64,000 bases of DNA. Source: Geminicoccus sp. GTDB taxonomy: Bacteria > Pseudomonadota > Alphaproteobacteria > UBA7985. This document shows, in pieces, positions 27,068-36,278 of the stretch. The notes under the pieces were generated by a model. It saw only the letters and a list, made by a program, of their open reading frames with translations. It was not told where the DNA came from and searched no databases. How positions within the stretch are numbered: position 1 is the first letter of the stretch; each line of letters starts with the position of its first letter. The position numbers were made by a program, and so were the translations under genes. The stretch spans positions 1 to 64,000 of the forward strand of contig PAPT01000042.1 of assembly GCA_002708995.1 (NCBI GenBank). The letters run 5' to 3'.

Positions 27068-27606
27068 CCGCAAACGACGATCAGCAGCTTGAGTTTTATC
27101 CGCGCGCGCGCTCGGTCCTGTTCGCGGCGGGGCTGATGCTGGCCCTGTTTATCGCCTGGGGGGTGATGAGCTTCAGCGAGGGCATGGTCCGCGCCATGTT
27201 CATCATGACGCTGGGCGGGTTCACGTCGGCCGCCTTCGCCTCGCCCTACCTGCTGCGCAGGGAGCCAACGCTGACACTGGCGGCCGAGGGCGTGACCCTG
27301 CGCCCGACCTTCTCCCGGCGGGTGTTCATCCCCTGGCACTGCCTGATTTCCGCCCGGACCGCGATCCGGGTCAAGCACCACCTACGGCTGGAAGTGGACT
27401 GGACAAGGCTGCGGGCTGGTGACGTCGACCGGACTGGGGCGAGCCTGCCCTCGGAGCGCTCAGCGCCGCTGGAACTGCACGGGCTGCGCCGCATCGATCT
27501 GGACGGCAACGTGCACGACGTGATCCTGCTGCTGCAGATCTTCAAGGACCGTCATTTCGTCGAGGCCCCCAGCGCTGATGGTCCCAACGCTGAGGCGGAC
27601 GACTAG
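27064..27606 (+). CDS. Two-helix membrane protein of unknown function
   Basis: The 180-residue product has two membrane helices (about 15-37 and 41-62) and then a beta-rich cytoplasmic domain (LTLAAEGVTLRPTFSRRVFIPWHCLISARTAIRVKHHLRLEV) that looks like a small PH-like fold, with an acidic tail. It starts at GTG 27064, overlapping the end of the purQ-like fragment by four bases, so it was part of the same transcription unit. I do not recognise a specific family. Confidence 0.65.
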   Translation: MTANDDQQLEFYPRARSVLFAAGLMLALFIAWGVMSFSEGMVRAMFIMTLGGFTSAAFASPYLLRREPTLTLAAEGVTLRPTFSRRVFIPWHCLISARTAIRVKHHLRLEVDWTRLRAGDVDRTGASLPSERSAPLELHGLRRIDLDGNVHDVILLLQIFKDRHFVEAPSADGPNAEADD

Positions 27607-27633
27607 AGCCGCTTCGACCAGCGCCAGACCGGC

Positions 27634-28719
27634 CTAGGCCAGTTCGCTCATTTCCACCCAGCGGCGCTCGGTCATCGAAATCTGCGCGGCCAGCCCCATC
27701 TGCACTGACATTCGCCCATCATAGGCGGTGACCAGCGGTGGGGTGCCCTCGCGGATGGCCTTCTGGAAGTCCAGATGCTGGAAGAAGCTGGAGCCGAAAT
27801 GGCTGCCCGCTTCGAGCACCTTTTCGTCGATCTCGACGCTCTGGTGGGTCGGGTTCTTGGGGCGGCGCGGCATATGCGTGATCACGCCCTCGGGGATTTT
27901 GACTTCGAGCTTGGCCGTGTCACCGATGAGGCTGATTTCCTCCTGGTTCTCTGACCCCTCGGCAAACATGCACAGGTCGAGCTGCGCCTTGGCCCCTCCG
28001 GCAAATTCAACCACGGCAAAGCCGTGGTCAAAAATGTCGGGCTTCCGCCCGTCGTATTCCTCGCTGCGATGGTTCACGGCCTGTCCGCCCATGCCCATGA
28101 CCGCGACCGGCTCATCCCGCAGAATGAAGCGCATCAGGTCGAAGAAATGGCAGCACTTTTCAACGAAGGTACCACCGGTGTTCTCGTTGAAGCGGTTCCA
28201 GTTGCTGATCTTGGGCAGGAACGGGAAGCGGTGTTCGCGGATCGACAGCATCTTCATGGCGCCGACGTCGCCCGCGTGGGCGCGCTCGATCATCCGCGCG
28301 ACGGGCGGCATGTAGCGGTACTCCAGCCCGACCCAGAACACGGGTTCGAAGCTCTTCACCCGCTCTTCGATCTCGAGGGCGTCTTCCAGCGTGGTACACA
28401 GGGGCTTTTCGACCAGATGTGGCAGGTCGGTCTGCAGCGTGTCGCGGAGCACGTCGATGTGGGTGTTGTTTGGGGAGGCGATGATCAGCGCGTCGACCAC
28501 GCCCGCGGCGAGCATATCGCGGTGGTCGGTGAAGTACTGCACTTGCGAGAGGTCGGCGCCGTCGATGCTGCGCAGGGTCGACTCAGACCAGCTCAGCGAG
28601 GTCTGTACCGGGTCGCAGACGGCTGTGACCGAGGCCCCGTCGAGCAGGTAGATATTGCGGATGTGCTCCTGAGCCATCATGCCGGCACCGATGATGCCGT
28701 AGCGGGTCGAATTGGACAC
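27634..28719 (-). CDS. Gfo/Idh/MocA-family oxidoreductase
   Basis: The 361-residue protein has the NAD(P)-binding Rossmann motif GIIGAGMMAQEHI at residues 8-20, ASPNNTH, the EKP motif with catalytic lysine (LVEKPLC) and the C-terminal alpha/beta domain with GGTFVEKCCHFFDLMRF supplying the Asp/His pair. Such enzymes oxidise or epimerise sugars and inositols. It starts at GTG 28719 and stands alone, convergent with the membrane protein gene. Substrate unknown. Confidence 0.88.
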   Translation of the reverse strand: MSNSTRYGIIGAGMMAQEHIRNIYLLDGASVTAVCDPVQTSLSWSESTLRSIDGADLSQVQYFTDHRDMLAAGVVDALIIASPNNTHIDVLRDTLQTDLPHLVEKPLCTTLEDALEIEERVKSFEPVFWVGLEYRYMPPVARMIERAHAGDVGAMKMLSIREHRFPFLPKISNWNRFNENTGGTFVEKCCHFFDLMRFILRDEPVAVMGMGGQAVNHRSEEYDGRKPDIFDHGFAVVEFAGGAKAQLDLCMFAEGSENQEEISLIGDTAKLEVKIPEGVITHMPRRPKNPTHQSVEIDEKVLEAGSHFGSSFFQHLDFQKAIREGTPPLVTAYDGRMSVQMGLAAQISMTERRWVEMSELA

Positions 28720-28898
28720 GGTTTCTCTGCTCCCCCAAAAGCGCAGTCTTCGGTCAAAGTCTATAGCGTGAAGCGATGCCCGAGTGACCGTCCGGCTGCA
28801 AGTGCTCAGTCTGCGCGACTGCCCCTACGCTGCCTGCGCTGCTGTTACCGCCGTCGCTGCTGTTGCCACTGCCGCTGCCGCTCCAGCCACCGACGCGG

Positions 28899-30605
28899 CT
28901 AGCGTGTCTCGCGGGCGATCCGCCGGGTGACGAGGATCACCGGCAGCACGCCGAGCAGGACGATGATCAGGCAGGCGACGCCGGTTTCCTCGACCCGCGC
29001 GCGGCTGGCGAAGTCGTAGATGAAGGTCGAGAGCGTGTTCAGCCCGAAAGGCCGCAGGAATATCGTCGCCGAGAGCTCTTTCAGCGCATCGATAAACACC
29101 AGCAGGGCAGCGACCGACAGGCTCGGCCACAGCGCGGGCAGATGCACCCGCAGCAAGGTCATCAGCGCACCCTGGCCCAGCGTGCGGCTGGCATCATCGC
29201 GGGCGAGCGGGATGTTGCGGAAGCCGCCGTCGACGTTGCCCTCGGCCAGCGCCAGAAACCGAATGAGGTAGGCTAGCAGGATGAGCGCGCCCGACCCGGT
29301 GATCAGCAGCCCGACCGACAGGCCCAGTCCCTCGCGCAGCCAGCCAGCGAGCAGGTTATCCAGCCCGGCCAGCGGCACGAACAGCCCCAGCGCAAGGATG
29401 GTGCCGGGGATGGCGTAGCCCAGACTGGCCAAACGCACGATCAGGCTCAGCCCCCGACGCTGGCCCGCCTGCAGGCGCAGGGTGTAGACCATGATCACCC
29501 CGGCAAGCACGGTCAGCACAGCTGCGCCCAGCGCCAACTGCAGCGATGTCAGCAGGGCCCGGTGCAGGTCCGGGTCTGCAAGCAGGTCGAGCCGGTCAAG
29601 CGCGTAGCCCCCCAGCACCCACAGCGGCACGCCGAAACCCAGCAGCACGGGCAGGCAGCACCAGACCACGGCCAGCACGGCCCAGACCCCGTTCAGCTGC
29701 TGCCGCGTTGGCGCGGCGCGGGCGCTGCTGCTCTGTGCTTGCCGCCGCCGCCGGGCCCAGCGCTCGGTCAGCACCAGCACGAACACGAAGATCAGCAGCA
29801 CCATGGTCAGCTGCGCTGCCCCGGCGATGTCACGTCGTGAGAGCCAGGTGTCGAAGATGGTGAAGGTCAGGGTCTCAACGCCAAGGTATTCCACCGCGCC
29901 GATGTCATTCAGCGTTTCCATCAGCGCCAGCACCACCCCGGCGGCGATGGCAGGGCGAAGCGCGGGCAGCAGCACCCGGAACAGGGTTGCCACAGGCCCC
30001 CGACCCAGCGCGCGCGAGGCCTCGACCAAGCGATTGCCCTGCAGCTTCAGCAGCGCCACCACAGCGAGGAATACGTAGGGGTAGAACACCACCGACATCA
30101 CCAGCACAGCCCCGCCGGTATTGCGGATGCTCGGGAACCAGTAGTCGCGGGCGCTCTGCCAGCCTGTGAGCGCGCGCAGGCTTTCCTGCAGCGGCCCCGT
30201 GAAAGAGAAGAACTCGATGAAAGCGTAGGCGCTCAGATAGCTGGGCACGGCCAGCGGCAGCACCAGCAGCCACAGAAACAGCCGCGCGCCGGGAAAGCGG
30301 AAGGTCATGACCAGCCAGGCGCTGAGGATGCCGATTACCGCCGTCCCTGCCACCACGCCGAGCATCAGCCAGACTGTGGTCGACAGGGTATAGGGCAGCA
30401 CGTAGCGCGCGATATGGCCGAGGCTGTCCGGCGTGCCGGTGACAGCCGTCCAGACCAGCGAGCCGATGGGGAACAGCACGATCGCCGCAACTAGCAGCGT
30501 CAGCCCCAGGAACACCGGGCCGCGCAGGCGCTGCTGCCCCACCCTCGGCCCGGCGGCGGGCGGTGGGGTTTGCGGCGCTGATGATGGTGCGGTGGCCTTG
30601 GCCAT
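28899..30605 (-). CDS. FbpB/FutB-type ABC transporter permease (iron-like)
   Basis: The 568-residue protein has about twelve helices and two fused permease halves (about 40-300 and 320-565), each with an EAA-type loop (LVEASRALGRGPVATLFRVLLPALRPA and DDASRTLGQGALMTLLRVHLPALWPS). This fused form is typical of Fe(III) and related importers (FbpB, FutB, ThiP). No periplasmic binding protein or ATPase for it is in the window, so it is an orphan here. A GCTGCC-rich low-complexity stretch (28828-28892) follows its stop codon. Confidence 0.85.
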   Translation of the reverse strand: MAKATAPSSAPQTPPPAAGPRVGQQRLRGPVFLGLTLLVAAIVLFPIGSLVWTAVTGTPDSLGHIARYVLPYTLSTTVWLMLGVVAGTAVIGILSAWLVMTFRFPGARLFLWLLVLPLAVPSYLSAYAFIEFFSFTGPLQESLRALTGWQSARDYWFPSIRNTGGAVLVMSVVFYPYVFLAVVALLKLQGNRLVEASRALGRGPVATLFRVLLPALRPAIAAGVVLALMETLNDIGAVEYLGVETLTFTIFDTWLSRRDIAGAAQLTMVLLIFVFVLVLTERWARRRRQAQSSSARAAPTRQQLNGVWAVLAVVWCCLPVLLGFGVPLWVLGGYALDRLDLLADPDLHRALLTSLQLALGAAVLTVLAGVIMVYTLRLQAGQRRGLSLIVRLASLGYAIPGTILALGLFVPLAGLDNLLAGWLREGLGLSVGLLITGSGALILLAYLIRFLALAEGNVDGGFRNIPLARDDASRTLGQGALMTLLRVHLPALWPSLSVAALLVFIDALKELSATIFLRPFGLNTLSTFIYDFASRARVEETGVACLIIVLLGVLPVILVTRRIARETR

Positions 30606-30760
30606 AGACGTCCTGAAAGCTTCTTTTCGGCTGCGCAGGGTAGCGAATGCGGTTACGGGGCAAAGCTACGTGCTTTGCCGGTCCAAGGGTAGGGGCAGCC
30701 CGCGCAGATCAAACCGTCAGCGAGCGCCCGTCAATGCTGGATTTATCGCCGATCGCTGCG

Positions 30761-31696
30761 CTAAATCCGACTGTTAAACACCATTTCGACCGCCCGGGCC
30801 TGCGCCATGATATCCGAGCGCGGGATCGACCAGGCCTCTTCGCCGAGGATAGCCCGGTTCATGGACTCGACCTGAAGCCGGTACTGGTCGAGGTTTTCGA
30901 CCTCGATCCGCTCCCCATGGGCATCGCCGAGTGCCGCGCCGGGGTAGAGCACGATTTCCGGGTCCTGCAGACCGGGGTAGGGGTTGAAGGGAACCTTGAG
31001 CTCCAGCCGGCCTTCGGTGCCCTGAAACACCATGCGCTGGTGCAGTTGCGCCTGGGTGGAACAGGTGAAGTTCAGGTGCCGGTCACCGGGGAAGTCCATG
31101 ATCGCCGAGCACAGGATGTCGGTGCCGAAATCCGGCTGTTCCACGATCAGGCTCGCGGCCTTGGTCGGCTCGGCGTCGAGCACGAAGCGGGTGGTGAAAA
31201 TCGGGTAGCAGCCAATGTCGAGGATGGCCCCGCCGCCCATATTGGGCTGGTTGCGCACGTTACCGGGATCGACGTTGTAGAAGCTGAATTGGCCGTTGAT
31301 CGCCCGCACCTCGCCAATAGCGCCGGTTTGCACCAGCTCTCTGGCCTTCACCCACTGCGGATTGAAGCGGACCATGAAGGCCTCGGACAGGATCAGGTCG
31401 GGGCGCAGATCCATCAGCGGTTCGAGTTCCGCCAGGCTGAGGGTGATCGACTTCTCGCACAGCACGTGCTTGCCCGCCTCCAGCGCCCTACGCGACCATT
31501 CGACGTGCAGGTGGTTGGGCAGGGGGATATAGACCGCATCGATGTCATCGCGTTCGAGCAAGGCGTCGTAGGTGACTGGCCCCGACCGGCTCGCGACGGC
31601 GACGAGGCGACCGTTATCGCTGGCCTCGATCGCGGGTTGCAACCGGTCGCGGCCGATTTTCGCGTTGCCGATCACACCCCATCGTACTTCACCCAT
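30761..31696 (-). CDS. Gfo/Idh/MocA-family oxidoreductase, short variant
   Basis: The protein (311 residues) reads WGVIGNAKIGRDRLQPAI at the N-terminus, VYIPLPNHLHVEW, CEKSITLS and GGGAILDIGCYPIF, the landmarks of the glucose-fructose oxidoreductase/dimeric dihydrodiol dehydrogenase group. Two departures are clear: EKP is EKS, keeping the lysine, and between VAVASRSG and YDALLE about 15-18 residues normally present after the Rossmann strand are missing. The frame is intact. The ATG has GAGAGGAAACAGG just upstream. Confidence 0.85.
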   Translation of the reverse strand: MGEVRWGVIGNAKIGRDRLQPAIEASDNGRLVAVASRSGPVTYDALLERDDIDAVYIPLPNHLHVEWSRRALEAGKHVLCEKSITLSLAELEPLMDLRPDLILSEAFMVRFNPQWVKARELVQTGAIGEVRAINGQFSFYNVDPGNVRNQPNMGGGAILDIGCYPIFTTRFVLDAEPTKAASLIVEQPDFGTDILCSAIMDFPGDRHLNFTCSTQAQLHQRMVFQGTEGRLELKVPFNPYPGLQDPEIVLYPGAALGDAHGERIEVENLDQYRLQVESMNRAILGEEAWSIPRSDIMAQARAVEMVFNSRI

Positions 31697-31896
31697 GGCC
31701 CTGTTTCCTCTCTGAAAACGTGTCTGTGGGCTGCCCTTTGCCCGCCGGTGTCAGGCCGTGGGGCCGCAGGCAGCCAGCGAGCAGGGTAGCGGTTCCGTCT
31801 GACCCTGACCAGCGGGACTGCACACTGGAATCGAGGCTGGACAAACGCGCCCAAGTGCAGGACTTGTTGAGCCGAACAGTGACGGACAAGAGGCCT

Positions 31897-32895
31897 ATGT
31901 CTGACCAGCTCGAACTCAGCCACGACCAGATCAACGCGTTTCTCAAGCGCTACGAGATTTTCGAGCCCGTGCTCGCGGTTGATTCGGGTGCCTTCGGCAA
32001 CGTCAATGCCAACTATGGGATCGAGACCCAGACCCGGCGGCTGGTGCTGCAGCGGGTCGGGCGGAAGAAAAACCTCGATCAGCTCCGGCTGTCCAGTCAC
32101 GTTGCCAACACCCTGTTCGCCCGTGATTTTCTAACGCCGTATTTTCACCTGACGGTCGAAGGCGATCCCTTCATCGAGCTCGACGGGGAGCAGTTCCGGC
32201 TAATGTCCTTCGTCGCCGACCCCGTGCTCGAAGACCGGCCCAGCGTGGCCGATGCCCTGCGCATCGTGGCACTGGCCGAGGACCTTCACGCCGCCCTCAA
32301 CCGCTATTTCCGCTACGTCGACGAGGGCGACCGGCGCTACATGACCTCCTATCAGGATCAGCCTGACCTGATTGTGCAGGCTGCCTTTGAGCGCAGAGAT
32401 CTGTCCGAGAAAACCCGAGAGCGGAACGACAGCGTGCGGCCTTTCCTCGACGCGCACTTCGATGAGGTGCGGCGGGTGCGCCACTGCCACGGGGATATCA
32501 AGTTCGGCAACGTGATCGTGACGCCGGACCGGATCGGCCTGCTCGATTTCGAAAACTACAACGTCCAGGAGTGGGGCTGGGAGATCGGGGATGCCCTGCG
32601 CTCGTGGTTCAGCGACCAGCTCGATAACGTCACTTGGTCGATCCGCGCTGCCGATTTCGAGGCCTTCCTCGGACAGCAGCCCTGGTTCACCAAGCGCGAC
32701 GCGGTGCTGCACACTCTGCGCACCACGGCGAAGCTACTGGTGCACCTGTACACGGACCGCGAAGACGGGCGTTACTACTTCTCCAGCGAGCCGACCCCGG
32801 TCCGGCTGGAAAAGGTCGACGTGCTGATTTCACGGCACGAGACCTTACTACCCGCGTTGCTCGGGTTTGCCCGCGAGCGCGGCTACATCGACTGA
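31897..32895 (+). CDS. APH-fold phosphotransferase (small-molecule kinase)
   Basis: The product (332 residues from ATG 31897) belongs to the aminoglycoside phosphotransferase/choline kinase fold. The Brenner motif HGDIKFGN is at residues 198-205, with catalytic Asp200, and the metal-binding LDFEN is at 216-220. The N-lobe carries RLVLQRV, comparable to the ILQR of N-acetylhexosamine and homoserine kinases, so a sugar or amino-alcohol substrate is more likely than an antibiotic. The frame is open 59 codons further upstream, but that part is low-complexity and ATG 31897 has AGAGG close by. Confidence 0.75.
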   Translation: MSDQLELSHDQINAFLKRYEIFEPVLAVDSGAFGNVNANYGIETQTRRLVLQRVGRKKNLDQLRLSSHVANTLFARDFLTPYFHLTVEGDPFIELDGEQFRLMSFVADPVLEDRPSVADALRIVALAEDLHAALNRYFRYVDEGDRRYMTSYQDQPDLIVQAAFERRDLSEKTRERNDSVRPFLDAHFDEVRRVRHCHGDIKFGNVIVTPDRIGLLDFENYNVQEWGWEIGDALRSWFSDQLDNVTWSIRAADFEAFLGQQPWFTKRDAVLHTLRTTAKLLVHLYTDREDGRYYFSSEPTPVRLEKVDVLISRHETLLPALLGFARERGYID

Positions 32896-32901
32896 CGCTG
32901 A

Positions 32902-32927
32902 CCAGCCGGGGTCCCGGCTGGGGTTTT
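32902..32927. terminator. Terminator between convergent kinase and AKR genes
   Basis: CCAGCCGGG and CCCGGCTGG form a 9-bp stem with a very short loop, followed by GGTTTTCGTT. It lies seven bases after the kinase stop codon. Confidence 0.8.
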
Positions 32928-32947
32928 CGTTGTGCTGATCAGGGGCG

Positions 32948-33850
32948 TCAGGGCAGGCCCAAACCGCGCCACGCGGTGACGATGGCGTAATATTCTTCGC
33001 GTGATATTTCGACCTCGAGCGCGCGGTTCGCTTCGGCGATGCGCTCGACCCGCTGGGTGCCGATGATCGGCACAATTCCGGGGTGTGAGACCATGGTGAA
33101 CGCCAGTGCAGCCGCGCCCCGGTCGACCCCGTTGCGGTCTGCTACGGCATCCAGCGCGGCGGCAACCCGCCCCGTTTGCGAGTCTTCGCTGGCGTCCTGG
33201 GTCATCAGCGCGCCCCCACCCAGCGGCGACCAGGCGATCAGGGTGGCGCTGTATTCCTGGCACTGGTCCAGCGTGCCGTCCCAGACCGGATCCTGCCGCA
33301 CCGGCGAAAATTCGACCTGATTGGCGACTAGCGGCCGGGGCAGCATCGACTGCAGCGCCGAGAACATGCTCGGGGTGTAGTTGGAGACGGCGATTTCCCG
33401 GACTTTGCCTGCTTCGACCAGTCGCATCAGCCCTTCGGCAACGTCGGCGTGGGGAGTCAGCATGTCCGGACGGTGGATGTAGTAAAGGTCAATGACGTCG
33501 GTGTTGAGGCGGCGCAGCGAGTCTTCGCAGGTCAGCACGATGGTATCGGGGCGACAGTCGTAGGGCGTAGGCGGGTAGATTCCGGCCTTGGTCGCCAGCA
33601 CCATCTCTTTGCGCATGCTGGGGTCGGCCTTGATCACGTCGCCCAGCAGCTCCTCGGCCTTGCCGAAATCGGGGTAACCGTAGATGGAGGCGGTGTCGAT
33701 CATTGTCATGCCGGCGTCGAGTGCAGCCCGCGTCTTGGTGGCCGCTTCGGTGGCGTTGCCCTTAGATAGGCGCCAATGGCCGTAGGAAATCGGGCCGACA
33801 CTGAGTTCGCTGGTGCCCAGCAGTCGTTGGTTGGCAAGAGGTTTCAGCAC
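32948..33850 (-). CDS. Aldo/keto reductase
   Basis: This 300-residue NADPH-dependent carbonyl reductase keeps the full AKR tetrad: Asp in MIDTASIYG, Tyr in the same motif, Lys in LATKAG and His in YYIHRPD. The C-terminal VPIIGTQRVERI is the usual cofactor-binding block. GTG 33850 is chosen because GGAG lies nine bases upstream; a 17-residue upstream extension lacks AKR similarity. It resembles the YdhF-type reductases. Substrate unknown. Confidence 0.88.
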   Translation of the reverse strand: MLKPLANQRLLGTSELSVGPISYGHWRLSKGNATEAATKTRAALDAGMTMIDTASIYGYPDFGKAEELLGDVIKADPSMRKEMVLATKAGIYPPTPYDCRPDTIVLTCEDSLRRLNTDVIDLYYIHRPDMLTPHADVAEGLMRLVEAGKVREIAVSNYTPSMFSALQSMLPRPLVANQVEFSPVRQDPVWDGTLDQCQEYSATLIAWSPLGGGALMTQDASEDSQTGRVAAALDAVADRNGVDRGAAALAFTMVSHPGIVPIIGTQRVERIAEANRALEVEISREEYYAIVTAWRGLGLP

Positions 33851-33960
33851 GGTCGTTCTCCGGGATTGATTGGCCTTGCGCGACAACCTACAGGCTCCCA
33901 AACCGAATAAAAGGGCAAACTAAGGGCGCTGGATGCAAAAACGCAGGCGCGGGGCGGTGG

Positions 33961-35289
33961 TCAGTCTTCCGGCCGCCCCAGCGAGCGGTAGTCCCACCCG
34001 GCGGCTTTCATCGAAGCCGGGTCGAAGACATTGCGCAGGTCTACCATTGCGGGCTGTGCCAGCCGCTTGCGGACGGCGTCGAGGTCAGCGCTGACAAACT
34101 CCGGCCAGTGCGTGACCAGACACAGCACGTCTGCGCCGTCGGCGGCTTCCAGCGCGGAAGCGGCATAGCTCAGCCCGTCGAACAGTGCTTCGGCGCCGGC
34201 CATGCCTTGCGGGTCGTAGGCACGGACCTTGATCCTTGCCTGCTGCAGCATCGGGATGATGGCGATGCTGGGGCTGTCGCGCAGGTCATCAGTGTCGGGC
34301 TTGAAGGTCAGCCCCCATATCGCGGCGGTCTTGCCGCGTGCCTGGTCCATACCACCCAGCGCATCGATGACTTTGGTTGCCATTTCCCGCTTGCGGGCCT
34401 CGTTGACGTCGATCACGGCCTCGAGGATGCGCACCGGTGAGCCTTCGACCTGCGCCGTATCCACCAGCGCCAGCGTGTCTTTCGGAAAACACGAGCCGCC
34501 GTAGCCCGGACCGGTCGCCAGAAACGCTGAGCCGATGCGCTGGTCCAGCCCGATGCCGTGCGCGACGTCTTCGACGTTGGCACCCACCCGCTCGCACAGG
34601 CTGGCGACCTCGTTGATGAAGGTGATCTTGGTGGCGAGGAAGGCGTTGGCGGCGTACTTGATCATCTCGGCACTGGCGGCTGAGACTTCGACATAGGCGA
34701 CGCCTTCGTCGATAAAGCGCTGGTTCAGTCGACGCAGCGCTTCAGCGGCAACGCCGTCGCGCGGGCCGACGACGATGCGGTCGGGTTGCATGAAGTCGTC
34801 GATGGCCGCGCCTTCGCGCAGGAATTCCGGGTTTGAGGCTAGATGGATGCTGGCCGTGCCAGTGTTCGCGCCGCTGGCGTCCAGTCGCGCCTGCAGCCGG
34901 TCGTTCGTCCCGATGGGAACGGTGGATTTGACCACCACGCTCAGCGGACCCGAGCGCCGAGCGGCGAGGATGGCGTCAAAGGCGGCATCGACGAATTTGG
35001 TGTTGGCGCGCCTGCTGTCCGCCTCGGTTGGCGTTCCCACGGCGATCAGCGCCAGCTCGGCTCCGTTCAGCGCGTCATCGTAGTCAGTGGTAAAGCGCAG
35101 ACGCCCGGCGGCAACAGCCTCCTGCACCAACCCATCCAGCCCAGGCTCGTAGATCGGCAGCTGGCCATCCTGCAGCCCGGCAACCTTGACCGCGTCGATG
35201 TCCAGACAGACCACGGAATGACCAAGGCTGGCGTAGCAGACGCCTGTGACCAACCCGACGTAGCCGGTTCCGATTGCAACGATATTCAT
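33961..35289 (-). CDS. UDP-glucose 6-dehydrogenase
   Basis: The 442-residue enzyme oxidises UDP-glucose to UDP-glucuronate for envelope polysaccharides. The NAD-binding start is IVAIGTGYVGLVTGVC, with STVPIGT and NPEFLREG following. Lys211 sits in EMIKYAANAFLATKITFINE and the catalytic Cys267 in GYGGSCFPKD. Length and all motifs match the UDPGDH family. It supplies sugar acids that could decorate exopolysaccharide or lipid A, but no polysaccharide gene cluster is adjacent. Confidence 0.95.
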   Translation of the reverse strand: MNIVAIGTGYVGLVTGVCYASLGHSVVCLDIDAVKVAGLQDGQLPIYEPGLDGLVQEAVAAGRLRFTTDYDDALNGAELALIAVGTPTEADSRRANTKFVDAAFDAILAARRSGPLSVVVKSTVPIGTNDRLQARLDASGANTGTASIHLASNPEFLREGAAIDDFMQPDRIVVGPRDGVAAEALRRLNQRFIDEGVAYVEVSAASAEMIKYAANAFLATKITFINEVASLCERVGANVEDVAHGIGLDQRIGSAFLATGPGYGGSCFPKDTLALVDTAQVEGSPVRILEAVIDVNEARKREMATKVIDALGGMDQARGKTAAIWGLTFKPDTDDLRDSPSIAIIPMLQQARIKVRAYDPQGMAGAEALFDGLSYAASALEAADGADVLCLVTHWPEFVSADLDAVRKRLAQPAMVDLRNVFDPASMKAAGWDYRSLGRPED

Positions 35290-35403
35290 GGCTCACCCTT
35301 GCCAAAGCCCCCCAATGCTTCTGTAAATGGCCAGGGCCTCGGGATCATTCAACCCGCCGCAACGGCGTCTGGCGCTGACCAGCGTCCCGTTCCGGCAGGT
35401 GGC

Positions 35404-36123
35404 GTGCCGCAGACAGGCCGCGGAGACAGGCCAAGGACAGACAAGGCTTTGCACGACGATCACAGACCCTATCACGCCGTTTACCGGCCGCCCTATCCGG
35501 GGCTGGACTACCGCGCTGCACGGCCCTTTGCGCGCTGGGCGGGGCCGCACCTGCTCGCCTCCATGCGGGAATGGCTGGGGCAGAACCCGCCACGGCTGGA
35601 GCTGGCAACCCTCGCGCTGGAGGAACTGCGCCAACGTAGCAAGGGCGAGGCAGCAGCTGCGCCAGGAACGGCCAGCCCGTTGCAGGCTGATATGACCTTT
35701 TCCGACAGCGGGCTGGAACCCATCATCTGGCTGCAGCCTGCCCGGATGGCGCTGGCGCGGGCCTTTCCTGCAGACTGGCCGGGGTGGTCGGCAGCAGGAC
35801 GGCGCGGCGGCACGGTCTACGCCATTCTCCGCGATGGCTATGTAGCCCCTTCCGGGCGCTATTCCAGCGCTTATGGCGTCTACGTGGGTTCGACGACTAA
35901 GCCGCTCGAAAAGCGCTTTATCGAGCACCGGCACTCCTCGCGCGCCGGGCGCGGGATGCAGGCGCACGGGATCGAACCGCTGTTCAGCCTGTGCCTGCCG
36001 CTGACCAAGGCTCCACGCCGGCGCAGCGACCTGCGCGGCTGGGAAACCCGGCTGCACCACGCGCTTGCGACGGTGGTGCCCCGGGTCAGTGGCGACACGG
36101 TGGACGAGGCACCGGCGCCCTAG
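35404..36123 (+). CDS. Protein with C-terminal GIY-YIG nuclease-like domain
   Basis: The last 90 residues contain YSSAYGVYVGSTTKPLEKRFIEHR and, about 45 residues later, GWETRLHHAL. This is the order Tyr...YVG, Arg, His and a later Glu seen in GIY-YIG endonuclease domains. The preceding 120 residues (YRPPYPGLDYRAARPFARWAG...) match nothing I know. The exact start is uncertain: GTG 35404, TTG 35449 and ATG 35563 are candidates. The frame continues upstream only as antisense of the UDP-glucose dehydrogenase gene. Such domains act in DNA repair, mobile elements or restriction; no mobile element is visible. Confidence 0.55.
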   Translation: MPQTGRGDRPRTDKALHDDHRPYHAVYRPPYPGLDYRAARPFARWAGPHLLASMREWLGQNPPRLELATLALEELRQRSKGEAAAAPGTASPLQADMTFSDSGLEPIIWLQPARMALARAFPADWPGWSAAGRRGGTVYAILRDGYVAPSGRYSSAYGVYVGSTTKPLEKRFIEHRHSSRAGRGMQAHGIEPLFSLCLPLTKAPRRRSDLRGWETRLHHALATVVPRVSGDTVDEAPAP

Positions 36124-36278
36124 CCCCGGCGAAGGCTGCGTGTTCGGCGGTCGGGCAGGCTGCACGGCGGTGGTACGAGGCCGCCGCGCTGTGCTACCAC
36201 TTCGACATCGAATAATGACTGGAGCCTGACCGCCGCGTTCCGATACCGCGCCCGGTCAGCGACCTAGAGACCTGAACC

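Noticed and set aside
28828..28892. GCTGCC-rich tract as a tandem repeat gene or CRISPR-like array
   Set aside because: The units are irregular 3-6 base low-complexity sequence with no spacer pattern.
31720..31896. Upstream extension of the APH-fold kinase
   Set aside because: Pro/Arg-rich, overlaps the promoter of the divergent oxidoreductase gene, and the kinase fold begins after ATG 31897.
34843..35403. N-terminal 187 codons in frame with the GIY-YIG-like protein
   Set aside because: They overlap the UDP-glucose dehydrogenase gene antisense for most of their length and look like a shadow; the true start should lie after 35289.
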